The notes under the pieces: generated by a model
Seen by the model: only the letters and a program-made list of their open reading frames with translations
What the model was told of the DNA's origin: nothing
The model's database searches: none
Shown: positions 55,847-64,000 of the stretch, piece by piece
Layout of the letters: each line of letters begins with the position of its first letter
Numbering within the stretch: the stretch's first letter is position 1
Assembly (NCBI GenBank): GCA_024401215.1
Contig: JAKSLL010000010.1
Coordinates: forward strand, 1-64,000
Origin: Bacteroidaceae bacterium
GTDB taxonomy: Bacteria; Bacteroidota; Bacteroidia; Bacteroidales; Bacteroidaceae
Reading direction: 5' to 3'
Length of the DNA stretch: 64,000 bases
Translations under genes and position numbers: made by a program

Positions 55847-56290
55847 TTATGGAAGAAACTCCTTCACATCTTTATTATATGATATAAGTTCTCTGACAAC
55901 GCTCGAACTAACACACGCCAATTCAGCATCTGTGAAGAGAAGCACAGTCTCTATGCCTGTCAGCCTGCGGTTTACCTCAGCAATGTCTCTCTCAAATTCG
56001 AAATCCTTGATTGACCGTACTCCTCTCAACAGGAAGTCAGCCCCAACAGCCTTGGCATAGTCGGTTGTCAAACCTTCATAAGAATCAACTATTATTCGTG
56101 GTTCATTCTCATATATCTTGCGAATAGTTTCAATTCTTTCTTCAAGAGTGAACATATACTTTTTCTGATAGTTTACTCCTATTGCCACAATGACCTTGTC
56201 GGCAATGCTTTGCAAAGCCCTATCAACAATATTCTTATGTCCTTTAGTGAAAGGATCAAAGCTTCCAGCAAATAAAGCAACCTTACTCAT
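55847..56290 (-). CDS. coaD: Phosphopantetheine adenylyltransferase
   Basis: CoaD transfers AMP to 4'-phosphopantetheine in coenzyme A synthesis. The 147-aa protein starts with [19 protein letters not shown], the nucleotidyltransferase TxGH motif, and contains [24 protein letters not shown] and [18 protein letters not shown]. Its start overlaps the end of parE by 8 bp, and the ctp gene follows. Confidence 0.97.
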   Translation of the reverse strand: MSKVALFAGSFDPFTKGHKNIVDRALQSIADKVIVAIGVNYQKKYMFTLEERIETIRKIYENEPRIIVDSYEGLTTDYAKAVGADFLLRGVRSIKDFEFERDIAEVNRRLTGIETVLLFTDAELACVSSSVVRELISYNKDVKEFLP

Positions 56291-58250
56291 CTTCTTTCAA
56301 TTCAGTATCCTCTTCAGGTTTATCTTCTTCAATCACAAGATTGTTTATGATAAAGTTCTGACGCTGCATTGTGTTTTTTCCCATATAATATTCAAGCAAC
56401 TCCTTGACCTGGTCTGTTTTGCGGAGAGTGACTTCCTCAAGACGGATGTCTGGTCCAATGAAGTTCTTAAACTCATCAGGCGAGATTTCACCAAGACCTT
56501 TGAATCGGGTGATTTCAGGTTCTGGTGAAAGCATATCTATTGCTTGCTGTCGTTCTTCATCGCTATAGCAGTACATAGTGATAAAATCTCCTTTGCTATC
56601 GGGATGAGTGCTCATATACTTCTCCAATACCGCTTTCTTTATGCGCTTTTTCTTATTGCGTACACGGAAGAGAGGAGTCTGGAGGATGTACACATGACCT
56701 GTCTTGATAAGTTCAGGGAAGAATTGCAAGAAGAAAGTTATCATCAGCAGTCGTATGTGCATACCATCTACATCGGCATCTGTAGCTACAATCACCTTAT
56801 TATAGCGCAATCCTTCTATTCCGTCCTCTATGTTGAGCGCAGCTTGAAGCAGGTTGAACTCTTCATTTTCATAAACAACCTTTTTGGTAAGACCGAAGCA
56901 GTTGAGAGGTTTACCTCGCAGAGAGAATACAGCTTGAGTCATTACATCACGACTTTTTGTGATGCTTCCGCTGGCAGAGTCACCCTCAGTGATGAAGATG
57001 GAACTCTCTTCTTTCAACTCCCCTTTAGCATCATTGAGATGCACCTTGCAGTCACGCAGTTTTCTATTATGAAGATTAGCCTTCTTTGCTCTTTCGCGTG
57101 CGAGCTTTGTCACGCCAGCAATGGCTTTTCTATCTTTTTCGTTGTCTTTAATCTTGCCCTCAATAACTTCTGCTACATCGAGATTCTTGTGCAGGTAGTT
57201 ATCAACTTCTGTCTTTATGAAATCGCCAACAAACTTATTCACACTCACACCTCCGTTAGGCTCCATAGTGAGAGAGCCAAGCTTGATTTTTGTCTGCGAC
57301 TCGAATTGTGGCTCCTGCACATTGATGGCTATGGCGGCTATTATACCTGAACGTATGTCTCCATATTCATAATTCTTTCCGTAGAACTCTTTGATAGTGC
57401 GGGCTATATGCTCTTTGAATGCACTCTGGTGAGTACCACCTTGAATTGTGTGCTGACCATTGACGAAAGAGTGATACTCCTCTCCATATTGCTGGTCTGT
57501 ATGTGTGAAAGCTATCTCTATGTCCTCTCCTTTGAGGTGTATGATTTCATAGAGACATGTTGTGTCCATTGTATCTTTAAGAAGGTCTTTAAGACCGTTG
57601 CGGCTTGTTATGCGACTGCCGTTGTAATATATTTCAAGTCCGGTGTTGAGGTATGTGTAATTACGAAGCATATTATTCACAAACTCATCCTGAAATTTGT
57701 AATGGAGGAACAATGTGTCATCTGGTACAAAATGTATGTATGTGCCGTTTTCCTCATCAGTCTTTTCTGTTTTGTCATCCACAAGCTTTCCTTTCTCGAA
57801 GATAGCAGTACGTACTACACCATCGCGGTAACTTCTTACTTCAAATCTTGTTGAGAGGGCGTTTACAGCTTTTGTACCAACACCATTCAAGCCGATGGAC
57901 TTTTGGAAAGCCTTTGAATCATATTTTCCTCCTGTGTTGAGGATAGATACAGCTTCAATCATCTTTCCCTGCGGAATGCCGCGTCCATAGTCGCGTATAG
58001 TCACAGAGAGGTTATCAACAACATCGACTTCAATTCGCTTTCCTGCATTCATCTTAAATTCGTCGATACTATTGTCGATAATCTCTTTCAGCAACACATA
58101 AATACCATCCTCAGCATGTGTTCCGTCTCCGAGGCGGCCGATATACATACCTGGTCGCAGGCGGATATGCTCAACACCTGTGAGTGTGATGATATTTCCG
58201 TCGCCATAATTGTCAGCTTCTTTTTTGGTATTGAGATTTGGCTCTTCCAT
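56283..58250 (-). CDS. parE: DNA topoisomerase IV subunit B
   Basis: ParE is the ATPase subunit of the type IIA topoisomerase that decatenates daughter chromosomes. The N-terminus reads [25 protein letters not shown] with [10 protein letters not shown] (ATP site), which fits ParE of Bacteroidota better than GyrB (whose N-terminus has a VRKRPAMYIGD type). The Toprim region has [10 protein letters not shown] and [12 protein letters not shown]. It is 655 aa long. parC is not adjacent. It heads the run parE-coaD-ctp-ybeY. Confidence 0.9.
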   Translation of the reverse strand: MEEPNLNTKKEADNYGDGNIITLTGVEHIRLRPGMYIGRLGDGTHAEDGIYVLLKEIIDNSIDEFKMNAGKRIEVDVVDNLSVTIRDYGRGIPQGKMIEAVSILNTGGKYDSKAFQKSIGLNGVGTKAVNALSTRFEVRSYRDGVVRTAIFEKGKLVDDKTEKTDEENGTYIHFVPDDTLFLHYKFQDEFVNNMLRNYTYLNTGLEIYYNGSRITSRNGLKDLLKDTMDTTCLYEIIHLKGEDIEIAFTHTDQQYGEEYHSFVNGQHTIQGGTHQSAFKEHIARTIKEFYGKNYEYGDIRSGIIAAIAINVQEPQFESQTKIKLGSLTMEPNGGVSVNKFVGDFIKTEVDNYLHKNLDVAEVIEGKIKDNEKDRKAIAGVTKLARERAKKANLHNRKLRDCKVHLNDAKGELKEESSIFITEGDSASGSITKSRDVMTQAVFSLRGKPLNCFGLTKKVVYENEEFNLLQAALNIEDGIEGLRYNKVIVATDADVDGMHIRLLMITFFLQFFPELIKTGHVYILQTPLFRVRNKKKRIKKAVLEKYMSTHPDSKGDFITMYCYSDEERQQAIDMLSPEPEITRFKGLGEISPDEFKNFIGPDIRLEEVTLRKTDQVKELLEYYMGKNTMQRQNFIINNLVIEEDKPEEDTELKEDE

Positions 58251-58330
58251 TACTTGTGTTATTATCTTCTACCGCATTATGCGATGGTTGTTATTGATTG
58301 GCAGCCCATAGGCTTTTATTGAATAGTTGT

Positions 58331-59461
58331 TTATAAGCTCTTCTTGAAGCATCTTCTTCTCTTGTGCTGTCGTCTTTCAAAGTATATCCATTGAGACTGC
58401 ACTTTTGAGTTGAGTTCCAATTCTGGATTTGTCTCAACATAGTCATAACCTTCAGAAACATAGATAGGCAGAAGGTCATAGAAGAGCACAGCATTTACTC
58501 CTTTGCTCTGATATTCAGGTAAAACACCAACAAGCATCAAATCAAGAATTTTTGGCTTTTTCCACTTCAGAGCTTTCAGCATGTGATACCATCCGAATGG
58601 GAAAAGCTTTCCTTTTGCCTTCTGCAATGCTTTAGAAAGAGATGGCATAGAGATGCCTACAGCAACAAGTCGTCCGTTAGCTTCTGTGACAAGGCTCACA
58701 AGCTTAGGGTCAACGACCGACAGATACATTTTAATGTACTGCTCTATCTGTTTCTCGCTTAGTTCGCTATAGCCGAAAAGTGGCTTGAATGCTTCATTTA
58801 TTATGTTGAAAAGTTCATGACCATACTCCTTCGAAATCTCTTTTGTTGAAGAATATTTCTTGATGTGGAGGTCATACTTTTTCATTACAATCTCAGCAAT
58901 CTTCTTCAGTCTTTCTGGCAGGCCAGTTTCTTTTGGCACAGTCATAAGAAGTTCTATCCAGTCAGCATCCTTCTCGAAACCAAGGGCTTCAATATGGTTT
59001 GGATAATATGGATAGTTGTAGATTGTAGCCATTGTGGATAGTTCATCAAATCCTTCGATAAGCATTCCTTCAGCATCCATATCTGTGAATCCTAAAGGTC
59101 CTTGGATAGTGTCCATGCCTTTCTCTCTTCCCCACTCTTCTACAGCCTCAATGAGTGCTTTGCTCACTTCTTGGTCATCTATAAAATCAATCCATCCAAA
59201 GCGCACATTTTTGAGATTCCATGTTTTATTTGCCTTATTGTTGATGATGCCAGCTACGCGGCCCACAATCTTTCCATCCTTATATGCTAAAAAATACACA
59301 GCGTCGCAGAACTCCATAGCAGCGTTCTTGTCGGAGAATGTATTGAGCATATCTTCGTAGAGATCTGGGACAGAATACTGATTGTCCTTGTATAATTCGT
59401 AATTGAAACGAATAAACTGTTTAAGTTCTTTTTTAGTCTCTACTTTCTTTATTGTTACCAT
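58331..59461 (-). CDS. GNAT-like N-acetyltransferase-fold protein
   Basis: This 376-aa protein of a Bacteroidales-conserved family starts MVTIKKVETKKELKQFIRFNY. The in-frame ATG 12 nt further upstream is less likely. The N-terminal domain has AVYFLAYKDGKIVGRVAGIINNKAN, the GNAT beta4-alpha3 region, and GPLGFTDMDAEGMLIEGF. The C-terminal half has a second GNAT-like domain (VAVGISMPSLSKALQKAKG, LVGVLPEYQSKGVNAVLFYD). The substrate is unknown. It lies 80 bp ahead of parE on the same strand. Confidence 0.8.
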   Translation of the reverse strand: MVTIKKVETKKELKQFIRFNYELYKDNQYSVPDLYEDMLNTFSDKNAAMEFCDAVYFLAYKDGKIVGRVAGIINNKANKTWNLKNVRFGWIDFIDDQEVSKALIEAVEEWGREKGMDTIQGPLGFTDMDAEGMLIEGFDELSTMATIYNYPYYPNHIEALGFEKDADWIELLMTVPKETGLPERLKKIAEIVMKKYDLHIKKYSSTKEISKEYGHELFNIINEAFKPLFGYSELSEKQIEQYIKMYLSVVDPKLVSLVTEANGRLVAVGISMPSLSKALQKAKGKLFPFGWYHMLKALKWKKPKILDLMLVGVLPEYQSKGVNAVLFYDLLPIYVSEGYDYVETNPELELNSKVQSQWIYFERRQHKRRRCFKKSL

Positions 59462-59847
59462 TATTCTTTTCAAATTTTCAACAAATATACGAATAATATA
59501 TTGGTTAATTCGTGCGTATTTATTAATTTCAGCGTCAAAATTCTATAAAATACAATAAATTAGCAAAATTATGCGTATTATCAAGTATGTAATTGCTCAT
59601 AGAAAGCCTTGTCTGTTGCGATTATTTTACCATTATTAAGCAAGTATTCAGAATTATTTTTTAGCACCTGCCCTAACCCTTAAATGTTTTTTCAAAAAGT
59701 TGCTTGCCGCAAGGCATATACTTGTTTGCAACACCAAAAATAGTTATAAAATTTCAAAAGTCATTATTTCATCATTACATATTTCAAAAAAGCCACGATT
59801 TCTTATGATAAGTCAATAATGCTGAAACAATTGCCTAACAATGCAAT

Positions 59848-59910
59848 TTATCGTTACGGGGCAACTTTAGTTATCGTTACGGGCTAAAGCAAGTTATCGT
59901 TACTGGCTGT
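59848..59910. repeat. Three tandem about 23-bp units related to 22515-22583
   Basis: The repeated core is TTATCGTTACGGG followed by GCAACTTTAG, CTAAAGCAAG and a decayed third unit. The TATCGTTACGGGCTAAAGC segment also occurs with small changes at the other locus 37 kb away. Confidence 0.7.
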
Positions 59911-60140
59911 TTCTATTGCCTCTCTTTTGACGATGAAAAACATACCCTTTCGTGTCACCAGATGCTTTGGTTTGTCACTTTCAGGATTAATCTCTTCAAC
60001 AGCATACCTGTAGCATAACCTCACAACCGCAAAAAAGGCATACAATTTTTTTATTTGCAAGTCAAGGATTGAAATATTAACAATTGTGAGGCATGGAATA
60101 AAGAAAAACAATGGATTATAAAAAGATAAGTATGGAAAAA

Positions 60141-60172
60141 ATTGATGTTAGGGGAAAATATTCGTACCTTTG
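60141..60172 (+). promoter_or_regulatory. Promoter of purL
   Basis: ATTG (60141-60144), 20 nt, TACCTTTG (60165-60172). The start codon is 53 nt downstream. Confidence 0.55.
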
Positions 60173-60224
60173 CCACATAATTTAAACATTTGGATATAAG
60201 TAAACAAAATATATAATCAATCAC

Positions 60225-63200
60225 ATGATTTATTTTTTCAAAACACCAGCTCAGAGCATCATAGCAACAAGTGTTGACCATGAGCTCTCTGCAGAAGAGA
60301 AAAATGAACTTTGCTGGCTCTATGGAGAGGCAAAGGAAGAAAGCGAGTCAAACCTCGGTGGATATTTCGTCGGCCCACGCCGCGAGATGATAACTCCTTG
60401 GAGTACAAACGCTGTGGAAATCACTCAAAACATGAACATCAAGGGTGTGCAGCGTATTGAGGAGTATTTCCCTGTAGAGAATGAGGATGCAGAGCACGAT
60501 CCAATGCTTCAGCGCATGTACAAGGGGCTCAACCAGGATATTTTCACTGTGAACATTGAACCAGCTCCAATCATCTCAATAGAGAATCTTGAGGAGTACA
60601 ATGAAAAGGAGGGTCTTGCTCTCTCTCCAGAGGAAATAGAGTATCTTCACAAGGTGGAAGGTCAGCTTGGCCGCAAGCTCACAGACTCTGAGGTGTTTGG
60701 TTTTGCGCAGATTAACTCTGAGCATTGCCGTCACAAGATTTTCGGTGGCACATTCATCATCGATGGTGAGGAGAAGGAAAGCTCTCTCTTCCAGATGATA
60801 AAGAAGACTACACAGGAGAATCCTAACAAGATTCTCTCAGCATATAAGGATAATGTGGCATTCAGCCAGGGTCCTGTTATTGAGCAGTTCGCTCCAAAGG
60901 ATCACAGCACATCAGATTACTTCGTTGTTAAGGATATCGAGTCTGTCATCTCTCTCAAGGCAGAGACACACAACTTCCCAACTACAGTTGAGCCATTCAA
61001 TGGTGCTGCTACTGGTACAGGTGGCGAAATCCGTGACCGTATGGGTGGTGGTGTTGGTTCATGGCCAATCGCAGGTACTGCAGTCTATATGACTTCTTAC
61101 CCTCGCAATGGTGTAGCTCCAAGCCAGCCTCACAGCTATCCAAAGTGGACAAACTCTGACAAGGAGGGCGACATCCGTCCATGGGAGGAGATTATCCCTA
61201 TCCGCAAGTGGCTCTATCAGACTCCTGAGCAGATTCTCATCAAGGCGTCAAATGGTGCTTCTGATTTCGGTAATAAGTTCGGTCAGCCACTCATCTGTGG
61301 TTCTGTCCTCACATTCGAGCATGCAGAGCAGCAGGGCGATGTTACTGAGCAGTATGGCTACGACAAGGTTATCATGCTTGCTGGTGGTGTTGGCTACGGC
61401 ACAAAGCGTGACTGTCTGAAAGGTGAGCCTCAGAAGGGCAATAAGGTTGTTGTTGTGGGTGGTGATAACTACCGCATCGGTCTTGGTGGTGGTTCTGTAT
61501 CTTCTGTTGATACAGGTCGCTACTCTTCAGGCATTGAGCTCAACGCTGTTCAGCGTGCTAACCCAGAGATGCAGAAGCGTGCTAACAACCTTGTTCGCGC
61601 TCTTTGCGAGGAGGATGTCAACCCAGTTGTTTCTATCCACGACCATGGTTCAGCAGGTCATGTTAACTGTCTCTCTGAGCTTGTTGAGGAGTGTGGCGGT
61701 CTTATCGACATGACAAAGCTCCCTATCGGTGACCAGACTCTTTCTTCAAAGGAGATTATCGCAAACGAGTCTCAAGAGCGTATGGGACTTCTCATTGACG
61801 AGAAGCATATCGACCATGTTCGCAAGATTGCTGAGCGTGAGCGTGCTCCGCTGTATGTTGTAGGTGAATGTACTGGTGATGCTCATTTCGCATTCCAGCA
61901 GGGTGATGGCATTCGTCCGTTCGACCTCGACGTAGCTCAGATGTTTGGTCATTCTCCAAAGACTTACATGAATGATGAGACTGTTGAGCGCAAGTACGAA
62001 GATGTTTCATATTCATATAATGATATTGAAAAGTATCTTGAGAATGTGCTTCAGCTTGAGGCTGTAGCATGTAAGGACTGGTTGACAAACAAGGTTGACC
62101 GTTCTGTAACAGGTAAGATTGCTCGTCAGCAATGTCAGGGTGAGATTCAGCTTCCACTCTCAGACTGTGGTGTGGTAGCCCTCGACTATCGTGGTGAGAA
62201 GGGTATTGCAACAGCCATCGGTCATGCTCCACAGGCTGGTCTTGCCGACCCTGCTGCAGGTTCTGTGCTTTCTGTTGCTGAGTCACTCACAAACCTTGTT
62301 TGGGCTCCAATGGCAGATGGTCTTGACTCTGTAAGTCTCTCTGCTAACTGGATGTGGCCTTGTCGTTCACAGAAAGGTGAGGATGCTCGTCTCTATGCTG
62401 GAGTGAAGGCACTTTCTGATTTCTGTTGTGAACTTCAGGTGAATGTGCCAACAGGAAAAGACTCTCTCTCAATGACTCAGAAGTATCCTGATGGAAGCAA
62501 GATAATAAGCCCAGGTACAGTAATCGTTTCTTCTGGAGGTGAAGTTAGCGATGTCAAGAAGGTCGTTTCTCCTGTTCTTGTAAATGATGAGAACACTACC
62601 CTTCTCCACATCGACTTCTCATTCGATACGTTGAAGCTTGGAGGTTCAGCATTTGCTCAGACTCTTGGCAAGGTTGGCAGCGATGTTCCAACAGTGAAGA
62701 ATCCTGAGTATTTCCGTGATGCTTTCCTCGCAGTCAACGAACTCGTTAAGGAAGGTCTTATCCTTGCTGGCCATGACATCTCTGCCGGTGGTCTTATCAC
62801 TACCCTCCTTGAGATGACATTTGCAAATAAAGAAGGTGGTATTCGCGCTGACCTCAAGAACATTGCGTGTGGCGACCCTGTAAAGGTTCTCTTCGCAGAG
62901 AATCCAGGTGTTGTCATCCAGGTTAAGAACTCTGACAAGGAGGATATTATCAAGACTCTTGAGAAGTCAGGTGTCGGCTGCATTGAGATTGGTCACCCAA
63001 TCGCAGAGCGTGAGATTGTTGTGAAGAAGGATGGACGCAACCGTCATTTCGATATTGACAAGCTTCGCGATATATGGTACTCTACTTCATACCGTCTTGA
63101 CACTAAGCAGTCATTCAACGGCATGGCTAAGGAGCGCTTCAATAACTATAAGAATCAGCCAATCGAGCATAAGTTCCCTGCAACATTCACAGGTAAGCTT

Positions 63201-64000
63201 GCTCAGTATGGCATCGACATAGACGCAAGAAAGGCAGAGGCAAACGTCAACAGGCCAAAGGCTGCTATCATCCGTGAGAAGGGTACAAATGGTGAGCGTG
63301 AAATGGCTTACTCACTCTATCTTGCTGGATTCGATGTTAAGGATGTTATGATGACCGACCTTGTAACTGGTCGTGAGACACTTGAAGAAGTAAATATGAT
63401 TGTCTTCTGTGGTGGATTCTCTAACTCTGACGTTCTTGGCTCAGCAAAGGGATGGGCAGGTGCATTCCTCTTCAACCCTAAGGCTAAGGCTGCTCTCGAT
63501 GCTTTCTATGCTCGTGAAGACACACTTTCTCTCGGTATCTGCAATGGTTGTCAGCTTATGGTAGAGCTTGGTCTTATCAATAACAACCATGCTGTTACTG
63601 ATGCTAAGGATTATGCTCAGATGCTCCATAACGTGTCTCATAAGTTTGAGAGTGAGTTTGTCACACTTCAGATTCCACAGAACGAGAGCGTAATGTTCGG
63701 TTCACTTTCTGGTTCAAAGATTGGTCTTTGGGTAGCTCACGGAGAGGGTAACTTCCGTCTTCCAAAGGCTGAGAGCGAGTATAATGTAGTAGCTAAGTAC
63801 AACTACTCTGGCTATCCAGCCAACCCTAATGGTTCTACTTACGATGTGGCAGGTCTCTGTTCAGCAGATGGTCGCCACCTTGCAATGATGCCACACCTCG
63901 AGCGTGCTATCTTCCCATGGCAGCAGGCAAATTACCCTGCAGACCGCAAGGCAGATGAGGTGACTCCATGGATTGAGGCATTCGTAAATGCAAGAAAGTG
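60225..64000 (+). CDS. purL: Phosphoribosylformylglycinamidine synthase, large single-chain type (3' end cut)
   Basis: This is step 4 of de novo purine synthesis: FGAR plus glutamine to FGAM. The single-chain type has an N-terminal PurS-like domain, two AIR-synthase-like halves and a C-terminal class I glutamine amidotransferase. Visible pieces are IFFKTPAQS-like at the start, HNFPTTVEPFNGAATGTGGE (SAM/ATP-like loop), GHDISAGGLITTLLEM in the second half, and the amidotransferase GICNGCQLM (catalytic Cys) with a final histidine region MPHLERAIF. The frame is open for 1258 codons and runs off the window, ending near WIEAFVNARK, so only a few residues are missing. Codon use is strongly T/G-biased. 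Confidence 0.95.
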   Translation, partial: MIYFFKTPAQSIIATSVDHELSAEEKNELCWLYGEAKEESESNLGGYFVGPRREMITPWSTNAVEITQNMNIKGVQRIEEYFPVENEDAEHDPMLQRMYKGLNQDIFTVNIEPAPIISIENLEEYNEKEGLALSPEEIEYLHKVEGQLGRKLTDSEVFGFAQINSEHCRHKIFGGTFIIDGEEKESSLFQMIKKTTQENPNKILSAYKDNVAFSQGPVIEQFAPKDHSTSDYFVVKDIESVISLKAETHNFPTTVEPFNGAATGTGGEIRDRMGGGVGSWPIAGTAVYMTSYPRNGVAPSQPHSYPKWTNSDKEGDIRPWEEIIPIRKWLYQTPEQILIKASNGASDFGNKFGQPLICGSVLTFEHAEQQGDVTEQYGYDKVIMLAGGVGYGTKRDCLKGEPQKGNKVVVVGGDNYRIGLGGGSVSSVDTGRYSSGIELNAVQRANPEMQKRANNLVRALCEEDVNPVVSIHDHGSAGHVNCLSELVEECGGLIDMTKLPIGDQTLSSKEIIANESQERMGLLIDEKHIDHVRKIAERERAPLYVVGECTGDAHFAFQQGDGIRPFDLDVAQMFGHSPKTYMNDETVERKYEDVSYSYNDIEKYLENVLQLEAVACKDWLTNKVDRSVTGKIARQQCQGEIQLPLSDCGVVALDYRGEKGIATAIGHAPQAGLADPAAGSVLSVAESLTNLVWAPMADGLDSVSLSANWMWPCRSQKGEDARLYAGVKALSDFCCELQVNVPTGKDSLSMTQKYPDGSKIISPGTVIVSSGGEVSDVKKVVSPVLVNDENTTLLHIDFSFDTLKLGGSAFAQTLGKVGSDVPTVKNPEYFRDAFLAVNELVKEGLILAGHDISAGGLITTLLEMTFANKEGGIRADLKNIACGDPVKVLFAENPGVVIQVKNSDKEDIIKTLEKSGVGCIEIGHPIAEREIVVKKDGRNRHFDIDKLRDIWYSTSYRLDTKQSFNGMAKERFNNYKNQPIEHKFPATFTGKLAQYGIDIDARKAEANVNRPKAAIIREKGTNGEREMAYSLYLAGFDVKDVMMTDLVTGRETLEEVNMIVFCGGFSNSDVLGSAKGWAGAFLFNPKAKAALDAFYAREDTLSLGICNGCQLMVELGLINNNHAVTDAKDYAQMLHNVSHKFESEFVTLQIPQNESVMFGSLSGSKIGLWVAHGEGNFRLPKAESEYNVVAKYNYSGYPANPNGSTYDVAGLCSADGRHLAMMPHLERAIFPWQQANYPADRKADEVTPWIEAFVNARK

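Larger units (their letters stand above)
59474..60224. other. Intergenic region between the GNAT-like gene and purL
   Basis: A three-unit tandem repeat of about 23 bp lies at 59848-59910. A minus-strand frame (59884-60111) encodes 75 residues with a protein-like middle (EEINPESDKPKHLVTRKG, FFIVKREAIE); it may be a decayed fragment but matches nothing I recognise. The purL promoter is at the right end (TACCTTTG, 60165-60172). Nothing else is visible. Confidence 0.5.

Overview
The window looks like about 64 kb of a low-G+C Bacteroidales chromosome, most likely Prevotella/Segatella or a close relative. The evidence is the Bacteroidota promoter pattern (TTTG, a spacer of about 19-20 nt, then TAnnTTTG) ahead of many genes; families typical of the group (S46 dipeptidyl-peptidase, DUF4271, DUF3836, DUF4861, a BspA-type leucine-rich-repeat surface protein, the succinyl/acetyl-ornithine type of carbamoyltransferase); and the usual lack of strong Shine-Dalgarno sites. 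I see no rRNA, tRNA, CRISPR array, phage, conjugative element or complete insertion sequence. Most genes are housekeeping genes. The unusual material lies in the intergenic DNA.

Layout. 0.3-4.2 kb, plus strand: a lipoprotein, tdk, cysE and a THUMP-domain rRNA methyltransferase whose 3' end overlaps a convergent tatD. 4.0-7.2 kb, minus: a run of DUF4271, hemD, rnpA, yidD, tatD. 7.3-22.4 kb, mainly minus: metK behind a probable SAM-II riboswitch, an S46 peptidase, a polysaccharide flippase, the topA-aroK-speA run, ruvB, a U32 peptidase-like enzyme and a THUMP-like methyltransferase. 22.8-33.2 kb, mainly plus: mnmG, apt (flanked by two parS sites), uvrC, dtd, deoC and polA, with a prenyl synthase on minus. 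33.2-43.9 kb is accessory: a BspA-like protein with a structured leader, an EEP hydrolase, a GH43 enzyme, gene remnants and repeats, a HAD phosphatase, a tandem DUF3836 pair, an AAA ATPase and a DUF4861 protein. 44-46 kb, minus: groEL and groES. 46.0-47.0 kb: a very AT-rich stretch with a cluster of DnaA-box-like 9-mers. 47-52.5 kb, plus: ribD, a barrel-like protein, recX, comF, ychF, lgt. 52.6-59.5 kb, minus: a GNAT-like gene, then parE-coaD-ctp-ybeY and the carbamoyltransferase. 60.2-64 kb, plus: purL, cut by the window end a few codons before its stop.

The main inference is that the window spans the chromosomal replication origin. DnaA-box-like motifs cluster at 46.38-47.00 kb, transcription diverges there (groES to the left, ribD to the right), and synonymous base use of plus-strand genes appears to shift from A/C-rich on the left to T/G-rich on the right. 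Two exact ParB-type parS sites lie about 21 kb away, around apt. dnaA and parAB are not in the window. A 64-residue protein gene of unknown function sits inside the box cluster.

Other noteworthy items are: a leader RNA with mutually exclusive pairings ahead of the BspA-like gene; an 85-nt near-perfect hairpin after polA; a family of about 80-bp palindromic mini-elements, two of which touch start codons; and a tatD catalytic residue encoded antisense to the basic tail of the rRNA methyltransferase.
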